Source: Defluviitalea saccharophila (GTDB lineage Bacteria > Bacillota > Clostridia > Lachnospirales > Defluviitaleaceae). From it: a DNA stretch of 64,000 bases. A model generated the notes under the pieces. It was not told where the DNA came from. It worked only from the letters and a program-made list of their open reading frames with translations, and searched no databases. Each line of letters opens with the position of its first letter. Within the stretch, counting starts at the first letter, position 1. The position numbers were made by a program, and so were the translations under genes. Shown here in pieces: positions 35,037 to 44,162 of this stretch. The stretch covers positions 434,001 to 498,000 of the forward strand of contig NZ_CP121687.1 in assembly GCF_038396635.1 (NCBI RefSeq), in the 5' to 3' direction.

Positions 35037-35180
35037 TTAATATTTTAGGATAAAGAGGTAGCCCATTAAAATAAGTATTAAAGCTGAAACAATGATAAAT
35101 ACCGTTCCAGGAAGAAGAAAAACCAGAAGCATTCCGATTCCCATTGCTAGAAGAGTTAGTCCCAATACTCTTTTTTTCAT
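35037..35180 (-). CDS. 47-residue hydrophobic protein upstream of spoVM, function unknown
   Basis: The reading frame starts MKKRVLGLTLLAMGIGMLLV and ends YLFILKY; two hydrophobic stretches meet at a Pro-Gly, so it could be a hairpin in the membrane or two short spans. GAGGAAG precedes the ATG at a slightly long distance. It ends 14 bases before the SpoVM start codon and is probably co-transcribed with it. I do not recognise the family with certainty. Codon use and conserved position beside spoVM would decide whether it is real. Confidence 0.65.
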   Translation of the reverse strand: MKKRVLGLTLLAMGIGMLLVFLLPGTVFIIVSALILILMGYLFILKY

Positions 35181-35213
35181 TTTCTTCTACTTCCTCAATC
35201 AAGTGTTTAATAT

Positions 35214-35240
35214 AGTTTATTCCATATATTTTCAATATGT
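35214..35240 (-). promoter_or_regulatory. Possible sigma-E-like promoter for the spoVM unit
   Basis: On the minus strand ACATATT (35240-35234) resembles the sigma-E -35, and AATAAACT (35221-35214) partly matches the -10 CATACAnT, with a short 12-base spacing. Weak; supported mainly because spoVM is sigma-E dependent in B. subtilis. Confidence 0.3.
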
Positions 35241-35242
35241 GC

Positions 35243-35284
35243 AAAACGGACTCAACATATTATTCATATGTCGAGTCCGTTTTT
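35243..35284 (-). terminator. Terminator after thiN
   Basis: A stem of about 15 bases, with one G-T pair, closes with ACGGACTC/GAGTCCGT and runs of A and T on both sides, so it may act in both directions. It separates thiN from the spoVM unit. Confidence 0.85.
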
Positions 35285-35921
35285 AATTGTCCTTGGATTG
35301 AATGACTAATAAAAGACCTGATTGAATGCTTATACGGGCTTTTGGAGAAGTCATTACATTACTAATACCATAAGAACTGCCTGCTGTTAAAGTTGCGTTA
35401 CTTAAAGCATAATAAAGCCCTTCGGTACATACTCCCCTTACCTCCATAGTAAAAGGTATTAAAGATACAATGTCATTCTCATTTCCAGAAATAAAAATCT
35501 CCTTATTGATTAAATGAATTTGATTATATTCATTGATCAATGTAGCTGCAACATTCCGCTGCAAAGCTGAATACAGGAGATGGACATTTCCAAGGGTATG
35601 ATCAAAACGACTTCCCAATCCTCCGGCAATCCATATATGAGAAGGTCTTTTTTCAATGGCGTATTCCAATGAAATTTCTGTATCAGTTTTATCTTTTTTC
35701 GAAGGAAAGGTTAAAAAAGGAACATTCTTGTTTTTAAAGAATAAAATACTTTCTTCTGAAGCAGAATCAAAATCTCCTATAATGATATCCGGTGTAATAT
35801 TAAGAATTCTTCCATGTTCCATCCCTCTGTCAGCACAAATAATATAATTTGCACGATCAACATATTCTTTATAAAATGAATAATCCCGTATTTCTCCGCC
35901 GGCAAAGATTAATACATTCAT
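35283..35921 (-). CDS. thiN: Thiamine pyrophosphokinase
   Basis: A 212-residue enzyme that makes thiamine pyrophosphate from thiamine and ATP. IGDFDSAS near residue 50 and GGLGSRFDHTLGNV near 100 are the active-site motifs; the C-terminal beta domain (ISNVMTSPKARISI) binds thiamine. The ATG overlaps the rpe stop by one base. No TPP riboswitch is visible, in line with its place inside a long operon. Confidence 0.95.
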   Translation of the reverse strand: MNVLIFAGGEIRDYSFYKEYVDRANYIICADRGMEHGRILNITPDIIIGDFDSASEESILFFKNKNVPFLTFPSKKDKTDTEISLEYAIEKRPSHIWIAGGLGSRFDHTLGNVHLLYSALQRNVAATLINEYNQIHLINKEIFISGNENDIVSLIPFTMEVRGVCTEGLYYALSNATLTAGSSYGISNVMTSPKARISIQSGLLLVIQSKDN

Positions 35922-36589
35922 TATTGATCTCCGAATTTGTTAAAAATTTTTAAGAATTCTTGTATTGTTTGAACTGGATCAGGGGTATTATAAACAGCTG
36001 AGCCGGCTACCAGAATATTTGCGCCTGCTTTAATGATTTCTTCAGCATTCTCTAAATTGGCTCCTCCATCTATTTCTATCTCTACAGACAATTGATTTTC
36101 TTTAATATATGCTGACAATTCTCTAATCTTGTCTAAGCACTGAGGAATAAAGCTTTGTCCTCCAAATCCAGGATTAACGGTCATAATAAGAACCATATCT
36201 ATATCGGGAAGCACATATTTTAAAGTACTTAAATCCGTTGCAGGGTTTAAAGCAACCCCTGCCTTCATTCCTAAATTTTTAATACATTGAACCGTTCTAT
36301 GAAGATGTGTGCAAGCTTCAGCATGTACGGTTAATAGATCAGCCCCTGCATCATGGAAAGCCTCTAAATATTGATCCGGATTGGAGATCATTAAGTGAAC
36401 ATCAAAAGGGAGCTTCGTATGCTTTCTTAAACTTTCAATGATCGGTGGCCCTAAGGTTATATTAGGTACAAAATGTCCATCCATTACATCAATATGAACA
36501 AGATGTGCGCCACCCTTATCAAGTATTTGTACTGCATCTTTTAATTGAGAAAAATCTGCCGATAATATGGAAGGTGCCAATTTAATCAT
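35921..36589 (-). CDS. rpe: Ribulose-phosphate 3-epimerase
   Basis: A 222-residue TIM-barrel enzyme of the pentose phosphate pathway. LAPSILSADFSQL, VHIDVMDGHFVPN, VHLMI, MTVNPGFGGQ and EIDGGAN are all present. It starts 3 bases after rsgA and overlaps thiN by one base. Confidence 0.98.
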   Translation of the reverse strand: MIKLAPSILSADFSQLKDAVQILDKGGAHLVHIDVMDGHFVPNITLGPPIIESLRKHTKLPFDVHLMISNPDQYLEAFHDAGADLLTVHAEACTHLHRTVQCIKNLGMKAGVALNPATDLSTLKYVLPDIDMVLIMTVNPGFGGQSFIPQCLDKIRELSAYIKENQLSVEIEIDGGANLENAEEIIKAGANILVAGSAVYNTPDPVQTIQEFLKIFNKFGDQ

Positions 36590-36592
36590 GTC

Positions 36593-37474
36593 TTACCATC
36601 TCCTTTGTTTTGCTGATTCCAGTTCGTTATAAATGAGTTTATAACGCTCATATCTTCCTTTATCGATGATACCTTCATCTAACTTCTGCTTTACCATACA
36701 TTGAGGCTCGTGAATATGACTGCATTCAGAAAACTTGCAGTAAGCCCTATAGGTATTAAATTCTCTAAAATAATTTTGAAGCATATTCGGAGCAATATTT
36801 TCTAAAGAAAGAGAACTAAAGCCCGGAGTGTCCAAAACAAAACCTCCTTCTTTAAAAGGAAGAAGTTCAACATGCCGTGTCGTGTGTTTCCCTCTCTTTA
36901 CCTTTTGACTAATGTCCCCTGTTTTTAATTTTAAATGAGGATCAACTTTATTGAGTAAAGAGGATTTTCCTACCCCGGAAGGACCTGCAAAAACGGTAGT
37001 TCTATTCCTTAATTCATTTTTTATCTCTTCAATTCCTGTATTTGAGACTGTACTCGTTACAATAACTTTATAGCCTGCTTTTTCATACACATCTTTAATT
37101 GCTTCATAGTCTTTTTCCATGTCTATATCTATTTTATTAATACATATGCAGATGTCTAAATTTTGTTCTTCGACCAATACTAAGAATCTATCTAAAAGTT
37201 GGAGATTGGGATCCGGACTTTTGGCTGCAAAAACAATAATCGCCTGATCTATATTTGCAACCGGCGGCCGAATTAAGAGGTTTTTTCTTGGCAATATTTC
37301 AACAATGCTTCCGGTCACTTGATTCTCTTCAGGAACAATCCTTACTAAATCACCTATATAGGGAATTAGATTAACATTCCTAAATTTGCCTCTTGCCTTG
37401 CATTCAAATATTTTATCTTCAGCCTTAACATAATAAAATCCAGCAATCCCTTTGACAATAGTTCCTGTGATCAT
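36593..37474 (-). CDS. rsgA: Ribosome small subunit-dependent GTPase RsgA
   Basis: A 293-residue permuted GTPase that checks 30S maturation. An OB-fold N-terminus is followed by NKID (G4) before the P-loop GPSGVGKSSLLNK and DTPGFSS, and then a zinc knuckle CKFSECSHIHEPQC. Same order prkC-rsgA-rpe-thiN as in B. subtilis. PrkC phosphorylates this protein (YloQ/CpgA) in Bacillus, which fits their adjacency. Confidence 0.97.
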   Translation of the reverse strand: MITGTIVKGIAGFYYVKAEDKIFECKARGKFRNVNLIPYIGDLVRIVPEENQVTGSIVEILPRKNLLIRPPVANIDQAIIVFAAKSPDPNLQLLDRFLVLVEEQNLDICICINKIDIDMEKDYEAIKDVYEKAGYKVIVTSTVSNTGIEEIKNELRNRTTVFAGPSGVGKSSLLNKVDPHLKLKTGDISQKVKRGKHTTRHVELLPFKEGGFVLDTPGFSSLSLENIAPNMLQNYFREFNTYRAYCKFSECSHIHEPQCMVKQKLDEGIIDKGRYERYKLIYNELESAKQRRW

Positions 37475-37489
37475 ATTGCCTCCTCTCCA

Positions 37490-39433
37490 TTATTCAAAAT
37501 CAATGGATTCTCTATAATATATGTCCTCATTGATATATACCTCAACGTATCCTGTTCCCTCACCAGTTACAGCAATGTCTAAAGGAAAATCAGAAAATGT
37601 ATGAGTTTGCTCATAAATAAATCTATTTTCTCCATTTAATCTCACTCTGACATGGAAGGAATCCGTGTCCGTGTCGAGAGGCGCCAGAATGGTAATATGC
37701 TTTTCCACAGGCCCAGTAGATTGAGGTTCTTCTGTTTCTTCTTTCCCTTCACTCACAACAAAGCCAACCATATAGCCTTCTTTCACGATTTCGCCAGGTT
37801 GCACGGTTTGACTCACTACATATCCTTTTGCAACTTCGCTATGGGGAATATATGTAATTTGTCCAACGTTAAGACCCGAATTTTGTAATTGGTTCTTTGC
37901 AGCCTGTTCAGTTAGATTAAGAAGATTGGGAACAGCTACAGTTTTAATTTCAGGACCTAAACTTACTGTTAAAATAACCGTTTCACCGGCCTTGAGCATA
38001 GTTCCAGCCCTTGGTTCCTGTGAAATAACTAGATTTTCATCTATAGAATCATTGTATTGGGGATCTCTTCTTATATTAAATCCTAATTCTTCTAATATGC
38101 TTTCCGCATTCTTATAATCCCTGTTTTCTACATTAGGTACTTCAATAGTTTGTATTCCTTTACTCACTACTACTTCAACTTCTGAGTTTAAATTGATAAT
38201 AGTGCCTTCTTCAGGATCTTGCCTGATAATTCTGCCCTCGGGAATTTCGTCATCATAGGCTTCTTCACTTATTTTTAACTTAAGTTCTTTTTCTTCCAGC
38301 AGTGCTTTGGCATCATCAACATTCATTTCAATAAGAGAAGGCACGGCAACAACCTTTGGCTGTAGATATCCTTGAATCAATTTAATACCTACTACGCTAA
38401 TAACAATCATAAGAACAAACGCTGTAAAGACTGCTCCTGCTGTGACCCATTTTTCTCTTGGGTCCTTTTCTTCATGAAATTCTTCTTTTTGCTCCAATTC
38501 TTCATTAATATGATCTTTTTTATCGCCTCTTAATAGCTTCATATCTTTTTCAGACATCTGAATTGTAGGTGAATTTTCAATATCGGGTATTTTTACAAAA
38601 CTACCGTTGGGATGCTGTATGGATTGTTCCATATCTTTAATCATTTCATCTATATTCTTATATCTGTTTTCCGGTTTCTTTTGCGTAGCTTTTATAATAA
38701 TATCTTCGAGACTGGTAGATAACTGATTATTATAACTCCTTGGGGAAGGAAGTTCTTCATTAATATGCTTTAAGGCAACTGTAACAGGGCTTTCTCCTTC
38801 GAAAGGAAGCATTTTTGTGCCCATTTCATACATTACAATACCTAAAGAATAAATATCGCTGGTTTTATCTACATAACCGCCCCTTGCTTGTTCCGGAGAA
38901 AAATAATGAACAGAACCAATTGCATTTCCTGTGGTAACAACGGTGGATGAATCTACCGCTCTGGCAATACCAAAATCTGCAACTTTTAATACCCCTTCAT
39001 CAGTTATCAATATATTTTGTGGCTTAATATCTCTATGGATAATATTCTTTTTATGGGCATGCTGCAGTGCTGAAGCAATATCCATTGCCACATTAAGAAC
39101 TCTTTCAGATGTGAAAGGTGCTTCTTCTTCAATTATTTGCTTTAAAGTTTTACCATGAATATATTCCATTACAATATAGTGGGTATGATCTTCGTATCCA
39201 ACATCATAAATGCTTACAATATTGGGATGAGATAAACTGGCAGCTGATTGTGCTTCTACTCTAAACCGAGATACAAACTCCTCATCGGAAGCAAATTCTT
39301 CTCTTAATACTTTTATTGCTACATATCTCTGTAGTTTATTGCACTTTGCTTTATAAACTATGGACATGCCGCCAGCACCGATTCTCTCAATGATCTCATA
39401 TCGATTGCTCAATATTGTACCACGTTGTAGCAT
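37490..39433 (-). CDS. prkC: PASTA-domain serine/threonine protein kinase PrkC
   Basis: A 647-residue membrane kinase. The kinase domain (residues about 11-270) has GAGGMSIVYKA, Lys41, HRDIKPQN with Asp135 and DFG at 153-155. A single membrane span lies at about 330-352. Outside the cell three PASTA repeats (about 361-426, 427-493, 494-560) bind muropeptides or lipid II in relatives and can trigger germination. A further C-terminal beta-rich tail of about 80 residues follows. PrpC, 4 bases upstream, reverses its action. Confidence 0.97.
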   Translation of the reverse strand: MLQRGTILSNRYEIIERIGAGGMSIVYKAKCNKLQRYVAIKVLREEFASDEEFVSRFRVEAQSAASLSHPNIVSIYDVGYEDHTHYIVMEYIHGKTLKQIIEEEAPFTSERVLNVAMDIASALQHAHKKNIIHRDIKPQNILITDEGVLKVADFGIARAVDSSTVVTTGNAIGSVHYFSPEQARGGYVDKTSDIYSLGIVMYEMGTKMLPFEGESPVTVALKHINEELPSPRSYNNQLSTSLEDIIIKATQKKPENRYKNIDEMIKDMEQSIQHPNGSFVKIPDIENSPTIQMSEKDMKLLRGDKKDHINEELEQKEEFHEEKDPREKWVTAGAVFTAFVLMIVISVVGIKLIQGYLQPKVVAVPSLIEMNVDDAKALLEEKELKLKISEEAYDDEIPEGRIIRQDPEEGTIINLNSEVEVVVSKGIQTIEVPNVENRDYKNAESILEELGFNIRRDPQYNDSIDENLVISQEPRAGTMLKAGETVILTVSLGPEIKTVAVPNLLNLTEQAAKNQLQNSGLNVGQITYIPHSEVAKGYVVSQTVQPGEIVKEGYMVGFVVSEGKEETEEPQSTGPVEKHITILAPLDTDTDSFHVRVRLNGENRFIYEQTHTFSDFPLDIAVTGEGTGYVEVYINEDIYYRESIDFE

Positions 39434-39437
39434 TATT

Positions 39438-40187
39438 TCACCTTCCTTTCGTCCCCCTAATAATAATTACAGAAATATTATCAAGTCCTCCGTTTTCATT
39501 GGCCTGATCCACCAATGACTGAGCGATTTCTTCTAAATCACTTTTATTCTTAACAATATGTATAATTTCTTCATTATTCAACATGTTGGATAAACCATCG
39601 GAACACATAAGAATAATGCTGTTGTCTTCAATCTCGGATGTATAAACATCCACTTCTACACTTGGATTCGTACCAACAGCTCTTGTAATGGCATGGCGCT
39701 TTGGATGATTAAGTGCTTCTTGTTCTGATATAGTGCCCTTTCGAACCATTTCTTCAACAAAGGAGTGATCTAAGGTAAGCTGACGTATTTCGTCCTGGCG
39801 AATAATATATAATCTGCTATCTCCAACATGGGCAACATATATACTTTGATCCATTAAGACAGCAACTAAAAAGGTTGTTCCCATACCTTTAAAAAGTTCG
39901 TTCTGCATAGCTTTTTCAAATACTATATTATTAGTATGTGCAATTGCACTTACTAAAAATTCTTGAATGTTATTACTGGATATGACGTCATTTCTATGAT
40001 TATGGACATAGTCACAAAAACTCTGTATCGCTAAAGAGCTGGCGTGCTCCCCTGCCCGATGGCCTCCCATTCCATCTGCAACAATATAAAGATTGGGAAG
40101 GCATCCAAATCGAGTATCATAAATAAATATGGCATCCTCATTATTTTCTCTATGCTTTCCTCTATCACATCTTCCGGCAGAAATCAT
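39438..40187 (-). CDS. prpC: PP2C-type protein phosphatase PrpC (Stp1)
   Basis: A 249-residue metal-dependent phosphatase. CDRGKHRENNEDAI, VADGMGGHRAGE, HVGDSRLY, MCSDGLSN and GGLDNISVI supply the aspartates of the metal site. It removes phosphates from PrkC and its targets. It lies 9 bases after rlmN and 4 before prkC, the conserved arrangement. Confidence 0.97.
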   Translation of the reverse strand: MISAGRCDRGKHRENNEDAIFIYDTRFGCLPNLYIVADGMGGHRAGEHASSLAIQSFCDYVHNHRNDVISSNNIQEFLVSAIAHTNNIVFEKAMQNELFKGMGTTFLVAVLMDQSIYVAHVGDSRLYIIRQDEIRQLTLDHSFVEEMVRKGTISEQEALNHPKRHAITRAVGTNPSVEVDVYTSEIEDNSIILMCSDGLSNMLNNEEIIHIVKNKSDLEEIAQSLVDQANENGGLDNISVIIIRGTKGR

Positions 40188-40196
40188 ATTTTCACC

Positions 40197-41234
40197 TCAA
40201 TTCTTTTCCAAATATCTCCTTCTGAGCTGACCACAGGCAGCATCTATATCACTTCCAAGTTTTCTTCGCACGGTAGTTTGAATTCCATAGGACTGTAAGA
40301 TATCCATAAAATCTTTTACTGAGCTGGATGTGCTTTCTCTAAAACTGGATTCTTTAACTGGATTCATTGGGATCAAATTAACATGGCAAAGCATTCCTTT
40401 TAATTTTTCTCCTAATTCTTTAGCATGTTCCTTTTTGTCATTTACATTGTGTATAAGTGCATATTCGAAAGTAATTCTTCTATTGGTCATTTCAATGTAA
40501 TGATGACATGCCTTTAGAAGGTCATTTATAGAATATTTGTTTGCAATAGGCATCATTTTTCTTCGAATATCATCATTAGGCGCATGGAGAGATACTGCCA
40601 AAGTAATCTGCAGTTTTTTGTCCGCTAATTCATACATTTTATCAACTAAGCCGCAAGTGGATAATGTAATATGTCTTTGCCCGATGTTTTGTCCCTTTGG
40701 ACTATTGATTAATTCAATAAACAAAAGGATATGATCTAAATTATCTAAGGGTTCTCCGCTGCCCATAATAACGATGTTTGATACCTTTTCTTTGCTGTCT
40801 TTTTGAATTTGATAAACCTGTTCCAGCATTTCGCCGGCTGTTAAATTTCGAATGAGTCCATCTATGGTTGAGGCACAAAAAGCACAACCCATTCTACAGC
40901 CTACTTGTGATGAAATACATGCAGTATTGCCATAGCTATAATGCATCAAAACACTTTCTATTATATTATTATCTTCCAGTGCAAACAAGTATTTTGTCGT
41001 TTTATCAATCTTAGAAGTATATTTTTCTTCAATTTTAAGTGTATTCAATTCAAAATGATTTTTTATTTTTTCTCTCAGTTCTTTTGAAAGATTCGTCATT
41101 TCATCTATACTGTCTACATTTTTTTGATGAATCCATTGAAATATTTGAGCCCCACGAAAACTCTTTTCGCCAAGGTCTTCCATAAGTCTTTCTAATTCAT
41201 CTATTTTTAATGAAGCAATATCTCTTTTTTTCAT
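40197..41234 (-). CDS. rlmN: Dual-specificity 23S rRNA/tRNA A2503/A37 methyltransferase RlmN
   Basis: A 345-residue radical-SAM enzyme that makes 2-methyladenosine. The cluster cysteines are C113, C117 and C120 (GCRMGCAFCAST), with a GSGEP SAM motif further on and the methyl-carrying cysteine expected near the C-terminus (DIDAACGQLR). It follows rsmB by 7 bases. Length is normal. Confidence 0.97.
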   Translation of the reverse strand: MKKRDIASLKIDELERLMEDLGEKSFRGAQIFQWIHQKNVDSIDEMTNLSKELREKIKNHFELNTLKIEEKYTSKIDKTTKYLFALEDNNIIESVLMHYSYGNTACISSQVGCRMGCAFCASTIDGLIRNLTAGEMLEQVYQIQKDSKEKVSNIVIMGSGEPLDNLDHILLFIELINSPKGQNIGQRHITLSTCGLVDKMYELADKKLQITLAVSLHAPNDDIRRKMMPIANKYSINDLLKACHHYIEMTNRRITFEYALIHNVNDKKEHAKELGEKLKGMLCHVNLIPMNPVKESSFRESTSSSVKDFMDILQSYGIQTTVRRKLGSDIDAACGQLRRRYLEKN

Positions 41235-41241
41235 TTTTCTT

Positions 41242-42594
41242 TTACCTCTTTCGTTTCAGTCGAGCAATGAAAAAACCATCGCTGTTGTGCACATTAGGAA
41301 ACAATTGAATGTATCCTTTTTTTGATGAATCACAGTGAAGAAATTCAGGAATATAAGGATCAACAGGATCTAAGTCAAAGTCAAAATTTTGGATAAACCA
41401 ATGAATATTCTCTAAATTTTCTTGTTCTGAAATTGTGCATGTACTGTAGACCAAAATTCCTCCGGGTTTAACATATTGCGAACACACAGAGAGTATTTTT
41501 CTTTGAATATCAACCAAATCCTTTAGATCTTTATTTGACTTTTTCCACTTTATATCGGGCTTTTTGCGAATAATGCCAAGTCCAGAACAAGGCGCGTCAA
41601 TCATAACTCTGTCCATCTGGGACATTTTTTCTTGATCTAATACCGTAGCATCATGAAGTTCCGTTGTAATGATATCAATCCCCAGTCTTTCTGCAGAGTT
41701 TTTGATTAAATTCAGCTTATGTTCATGAATATCCCTGGCAAAAATCTGACCTTGATTATTCATTAATTCTCCGCAATGGGTTGCTTTGCCTCCCGGAGCC
41801 GCACACACGTCAAAGATCTTTTCTCCTGGCTTTGGATCAAGAATATGTCCAACTAACATTGAACTTTCATCCTGGACTTGAAATAAACCTTGATTGAATG
41901 AAGCTAATTCGCTAATAGCTGAAGTTTGTGAAATATGCAGAGCCTCCGGCAGAAATGCTCCCTGGGATACCTCAATATTCTCTTTAGATAATATTTCCAT
42001 CAAAGACTCTTTATTCGTCCGTAAAGAATTGCAACGAATAGTAATCTTAGGAGCATTGTTAGACGCATTGCATAATGCTTCTACAAAATCGATAGGATAA
42101 TATTCCAGCCAATATTTGACGAGCCATTGAGGATAAGAGTATTTAATGCATAGATACTCAATTGGATTTTTGTTTCGGTCAGGATAAGAAATATGATTAA
42201 TATTTCTTGCAATGTTTCTTAAAACTCCATTTACAAAGCCTGATAATCCGCCTAATCCTCTTTTTTTTGCAATTTTTACTGCTTCATTACAGGCTGCGGA
42301 AGAGGGAACTTTGGACATAAATAGAATCTGATACACTCCAGAACGAAGAATGCTTAAAATCAAGGGCTTCATTTTATTAGTTTTTGTGGTTGAAAACTGA
42401 TTAATAATATAATCTATATGCTTCATATGCCTTATAGTTCCATTTACTATTTCAGTAATAAAAGCTTTATCCAATGAAGTTAAGTAAGCATACTGAGAAA
42501 AATGTTCTTGAAGAGAAATATTGCTATATGCCTGATCGTCATTAATTTCAGATATGATTTTTACTGCAATTTCCCTAGGATTTGATTTTGTCAT
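41242..42594 (-). CDS. rsmB: 16S rRNA (cytosine967-C5)-methyltransferase RsmB
   Basis: A 450-residue enzyme with an N-terminal NusB-like RNA-binding domain (about residues 1-140) and a C-terminal methyltransferase domain. KIFDVCAAPGGKATHCGEL binds SAM; DAPCSGLG and STCTISEQEN hold the two active cysteines. It follows the metalloprotease gene after a small hairpin and leads into rlmN. Confidence 0.96.
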   Translation of the reverse strand: MTKSNPREIAVKIISEINDDQAYSNISLQEHFSQYAYLTSLDKAFITEIVNGTIRHMKHIDYIINQFSTTKTNKMKPLILSILRSGVYQILFMSKVPSSAACNEAVKIAKKRGLGGLSGFVNGVLRNIARNINHISYPDRNKNPIEYLCIKYSYPQWLVKYWLEYYPIDFVEALCNASNNAPKITIRCNSLRTNKESLMEILSKENIEVSQGAFLPEALHISQTSAISELASFNQGLFQVQDESSMLVGHILDPKPGEKIFDVCAAPGGKATHCGELMNNQGQIFARDIHEHKLNLIKNSAERLGIDIITTELHDATVLDQEKMSQMDRVMIDAPCSGLGIIRKKPDIKWKKSNKDLKDLVDIQRKILSVCSQYVKPGGILVYSTCTISEQENLENIHWFIQNFDFDLDPVDPYIPEFLHCDSSKKGYIQLFPNVHNSDGFFIARLKRKR

Positions 42595-42659
42595 TTGGTT
42601 CCTTCCTTTTAAAATATTCTTCAGAATAATAGTTTTTATTAGTAAAGATACATAAGTTT

Positions 42660-42682
42660 AAGGCGTTACTAAGTAACGCCTT
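42660..42682. terminator. Hairpin between the YugP-like gene and rsmB
   Basis: A 10-base perfect stem with a 3-base loop. On the minus strand few T residues follow, so it may be a weak terminator or a processing site. Confidence 0.5.
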
Positions 42683-42691
42683 TATAATGCT

Positions 42692-43387
42692 TTAATCATC
42701 TCTTCGTCCGCCAAATACAGCTATCAGATGCAACAAGTTCGCTATGGCAACGGCTGCGGATGCAACATAGGTAAGAGCTGCTGCGCTCAGTACTTTTTTT
42801 GCCGGTACAATTTCATTTTCTGATAAAAATCCTTCATTTTCTAATATTGTTATTGCTCTGCTGGAAGCATTCAATTCAACCGGCAATGTAATCAATTGAA
42901 ATAGAACAACTCCCGAAAAGAGAAGTATACCTAAATTGACTAAGTATGAAGAAAAGAGAAGTCCCAATATAATTAAAGGCATAGCCATTTTGGAGCCTAT
43001 ATTTACAACAGGAACAATGGAATTTCTTAAAGTTAAAAACATATAACTTTTATGGTGCTGGATAGCATGGCCTACTTCATGGGCCGCTACGCCTATAGCC
43101 GCAATACTTTGACTGTTGTATACGGCACTGGACAGTCTTAGGGTTTTACTTCTTGGATCATAATGGTCAGTTAATTGCCCGGGAATCATTTCAACTTGAA
43201 CGTCATAAATTCCTGCATATTGCAATATAGCTCTTGCCGCTTCTGCCCCGGTGTACCCTCTTTGTGTTCCAACTCTTTGATATTTATTAAAAGTATTATT
43301 GACTTTTGATTGGGCATACATCGTCAAAAGTATGGCTGGCATGACAAGAAAAATATATGTAGGCTCAATATACATTCCTGGAAACAT
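42692..43387 (-). CDS. yugP: Membrane zinc metallopeptidase, YugP family
   Basis: A 231-residue protein of the YugP (neutral zinc metallopeptidase) family. The metal site HEVGHAIQHH lies near residue 115. A hydrophobic N-terminus and two or three later hydrophobic stretches suggest membrane attachment. Its substrate is unknown. The start MFPGMYIEP at 43387 has AAGGAG 7 bases upstream. It lies directly after the DUF116 gene. Confidence 0.93.
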   Translation of the reverse strand: MFPGMYIEPTYIFLVMPAILLTMYAQSKVNNTFNKYQRVGTQRGYTGAEAARAILQYAGIYDVQVEMIPGQLTDHYDPRSKTLRLSSAVYNSQSIAAIGVAAHEVGHAIQHHKSYMFLTLRNSIVPVVNIGSKMAMPLIILGLLFSSYLVNLGILLFSGVVLFQLITLPVELNASSRAITILENEGFLSENEIVPAKKVLSAAALTYVASAAVAIANLLHLIAVFGGRRDD

Positions 43388-43391
43388 ATGA

Positions 43392-44153
43392 TCACTCCTT
43401 ATTATTTGCATCGATATATCTTATTATAACATCCTTAATCTCTTGTACATTTATAGTCGTATTGATGCAAGGACCATTTGGAAGCTGATTTAAAATACCA
43501 TAGACAGGTATAGCGTTTACATCAAGAATTCCATTCACTAAATCTCTTTCACAAGCGACAGCGATAATATACTTTGGATTGTATTCAACAACCGCCTTTC
43601 TTGCCAGTGTTCCTCCGGTAGCAATAGCAATTTTACAGTCGTATTGCTCTTGAAGATCCTTTAAATCAGACGCCTTACATTTGCCGCATGCTTTGCAGGC
43701 CAAAAGATTTGACGTAATTTTAATACTGCATTGTGAATCTTGAACACAGTGAGGTATTAAAATTAGTATATCCTTAGAAGTTCCTTTTAACTTCATTGAT
43801 TCCACAAAAATATTGTTCATATGAATAAAAAATTGGTTGACGATGCTCTTATCCCCATGAAAAAAGTTCACTATAGCTAAAATTAAAGGATACATCCACT
43901 TAAGAATAGTAAGCAGTATTTTGGGAGAAAATACAAAAACCGTTCCTTTTTTATATAAAGCAATAAGAAAAGTAGATGTCGAAATAAATAAAATGCCTGC
44001 TATTAGGAAAATAAAGGTTAATAAAGAAAATAAAAATTTATAAAAATAAGTGGGAATATATGTATAAACAGTTAATAAAACAATAAAAATACCCAAAAAA
44101 GAAATTGTAGCTGCTGCAAGAATTTTAGCAAATTGTTTTACCCTTACGTCCAC
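43392..44153 (-). CDS. DUF116 cysteine-rich membrane protein
   Basis: A 253-residue protein. Residues about 10-120 contain two clear hydrophobic spans and a third weaker one; the rest is soluble. Cysteines in VQDSQC, ACKACGKCKASDL and ACERDLV, and a late GPCINTT, suggest a metal or iron-sulfur site. The DUF116 family commonly lies near fmt and def, but its function is not known. It starts 9 bases after fmt. Confidence 0.88.
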   Translation of the reverse strand: MDVRVKQFAKILAAATISFLGIFIVLLTVYTYIPTYFYKFLFSLLTFIFLIAGILFISTSTFLIALYKKGTVFVFSPKILLTILKWMYPLILAIVNFFHGDKSIVNQFFIHMNNIFVESMKLKGTSKDILILIPHCVQDSQCSIKITSNLLACKACGKCKASDLKDLQEQYDCKIAIATGGTLARKAVVEYNPKYIIAVACERDLVNGILDVNAIPVYGILNQLPNGPCINTTINVQEIKDVIIRYIDANNKE

Positions 44154-44162
44154 GGAACTCTC

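Noticed and set aside
34945-35244. A 99-residue minus-strand frame covering the spoVM region
   Set aside because: Its first 70 residues are low-complexity and out of frame with the small membrane protein; only its last part is real, as spoVM from the TTG.
35243-35284. TPP riboswitch linked to thiN
   Set aside because: The structure is a simple hairpin after thiN, not a leader before it, and lacks the conserved TPP aptamer segments.
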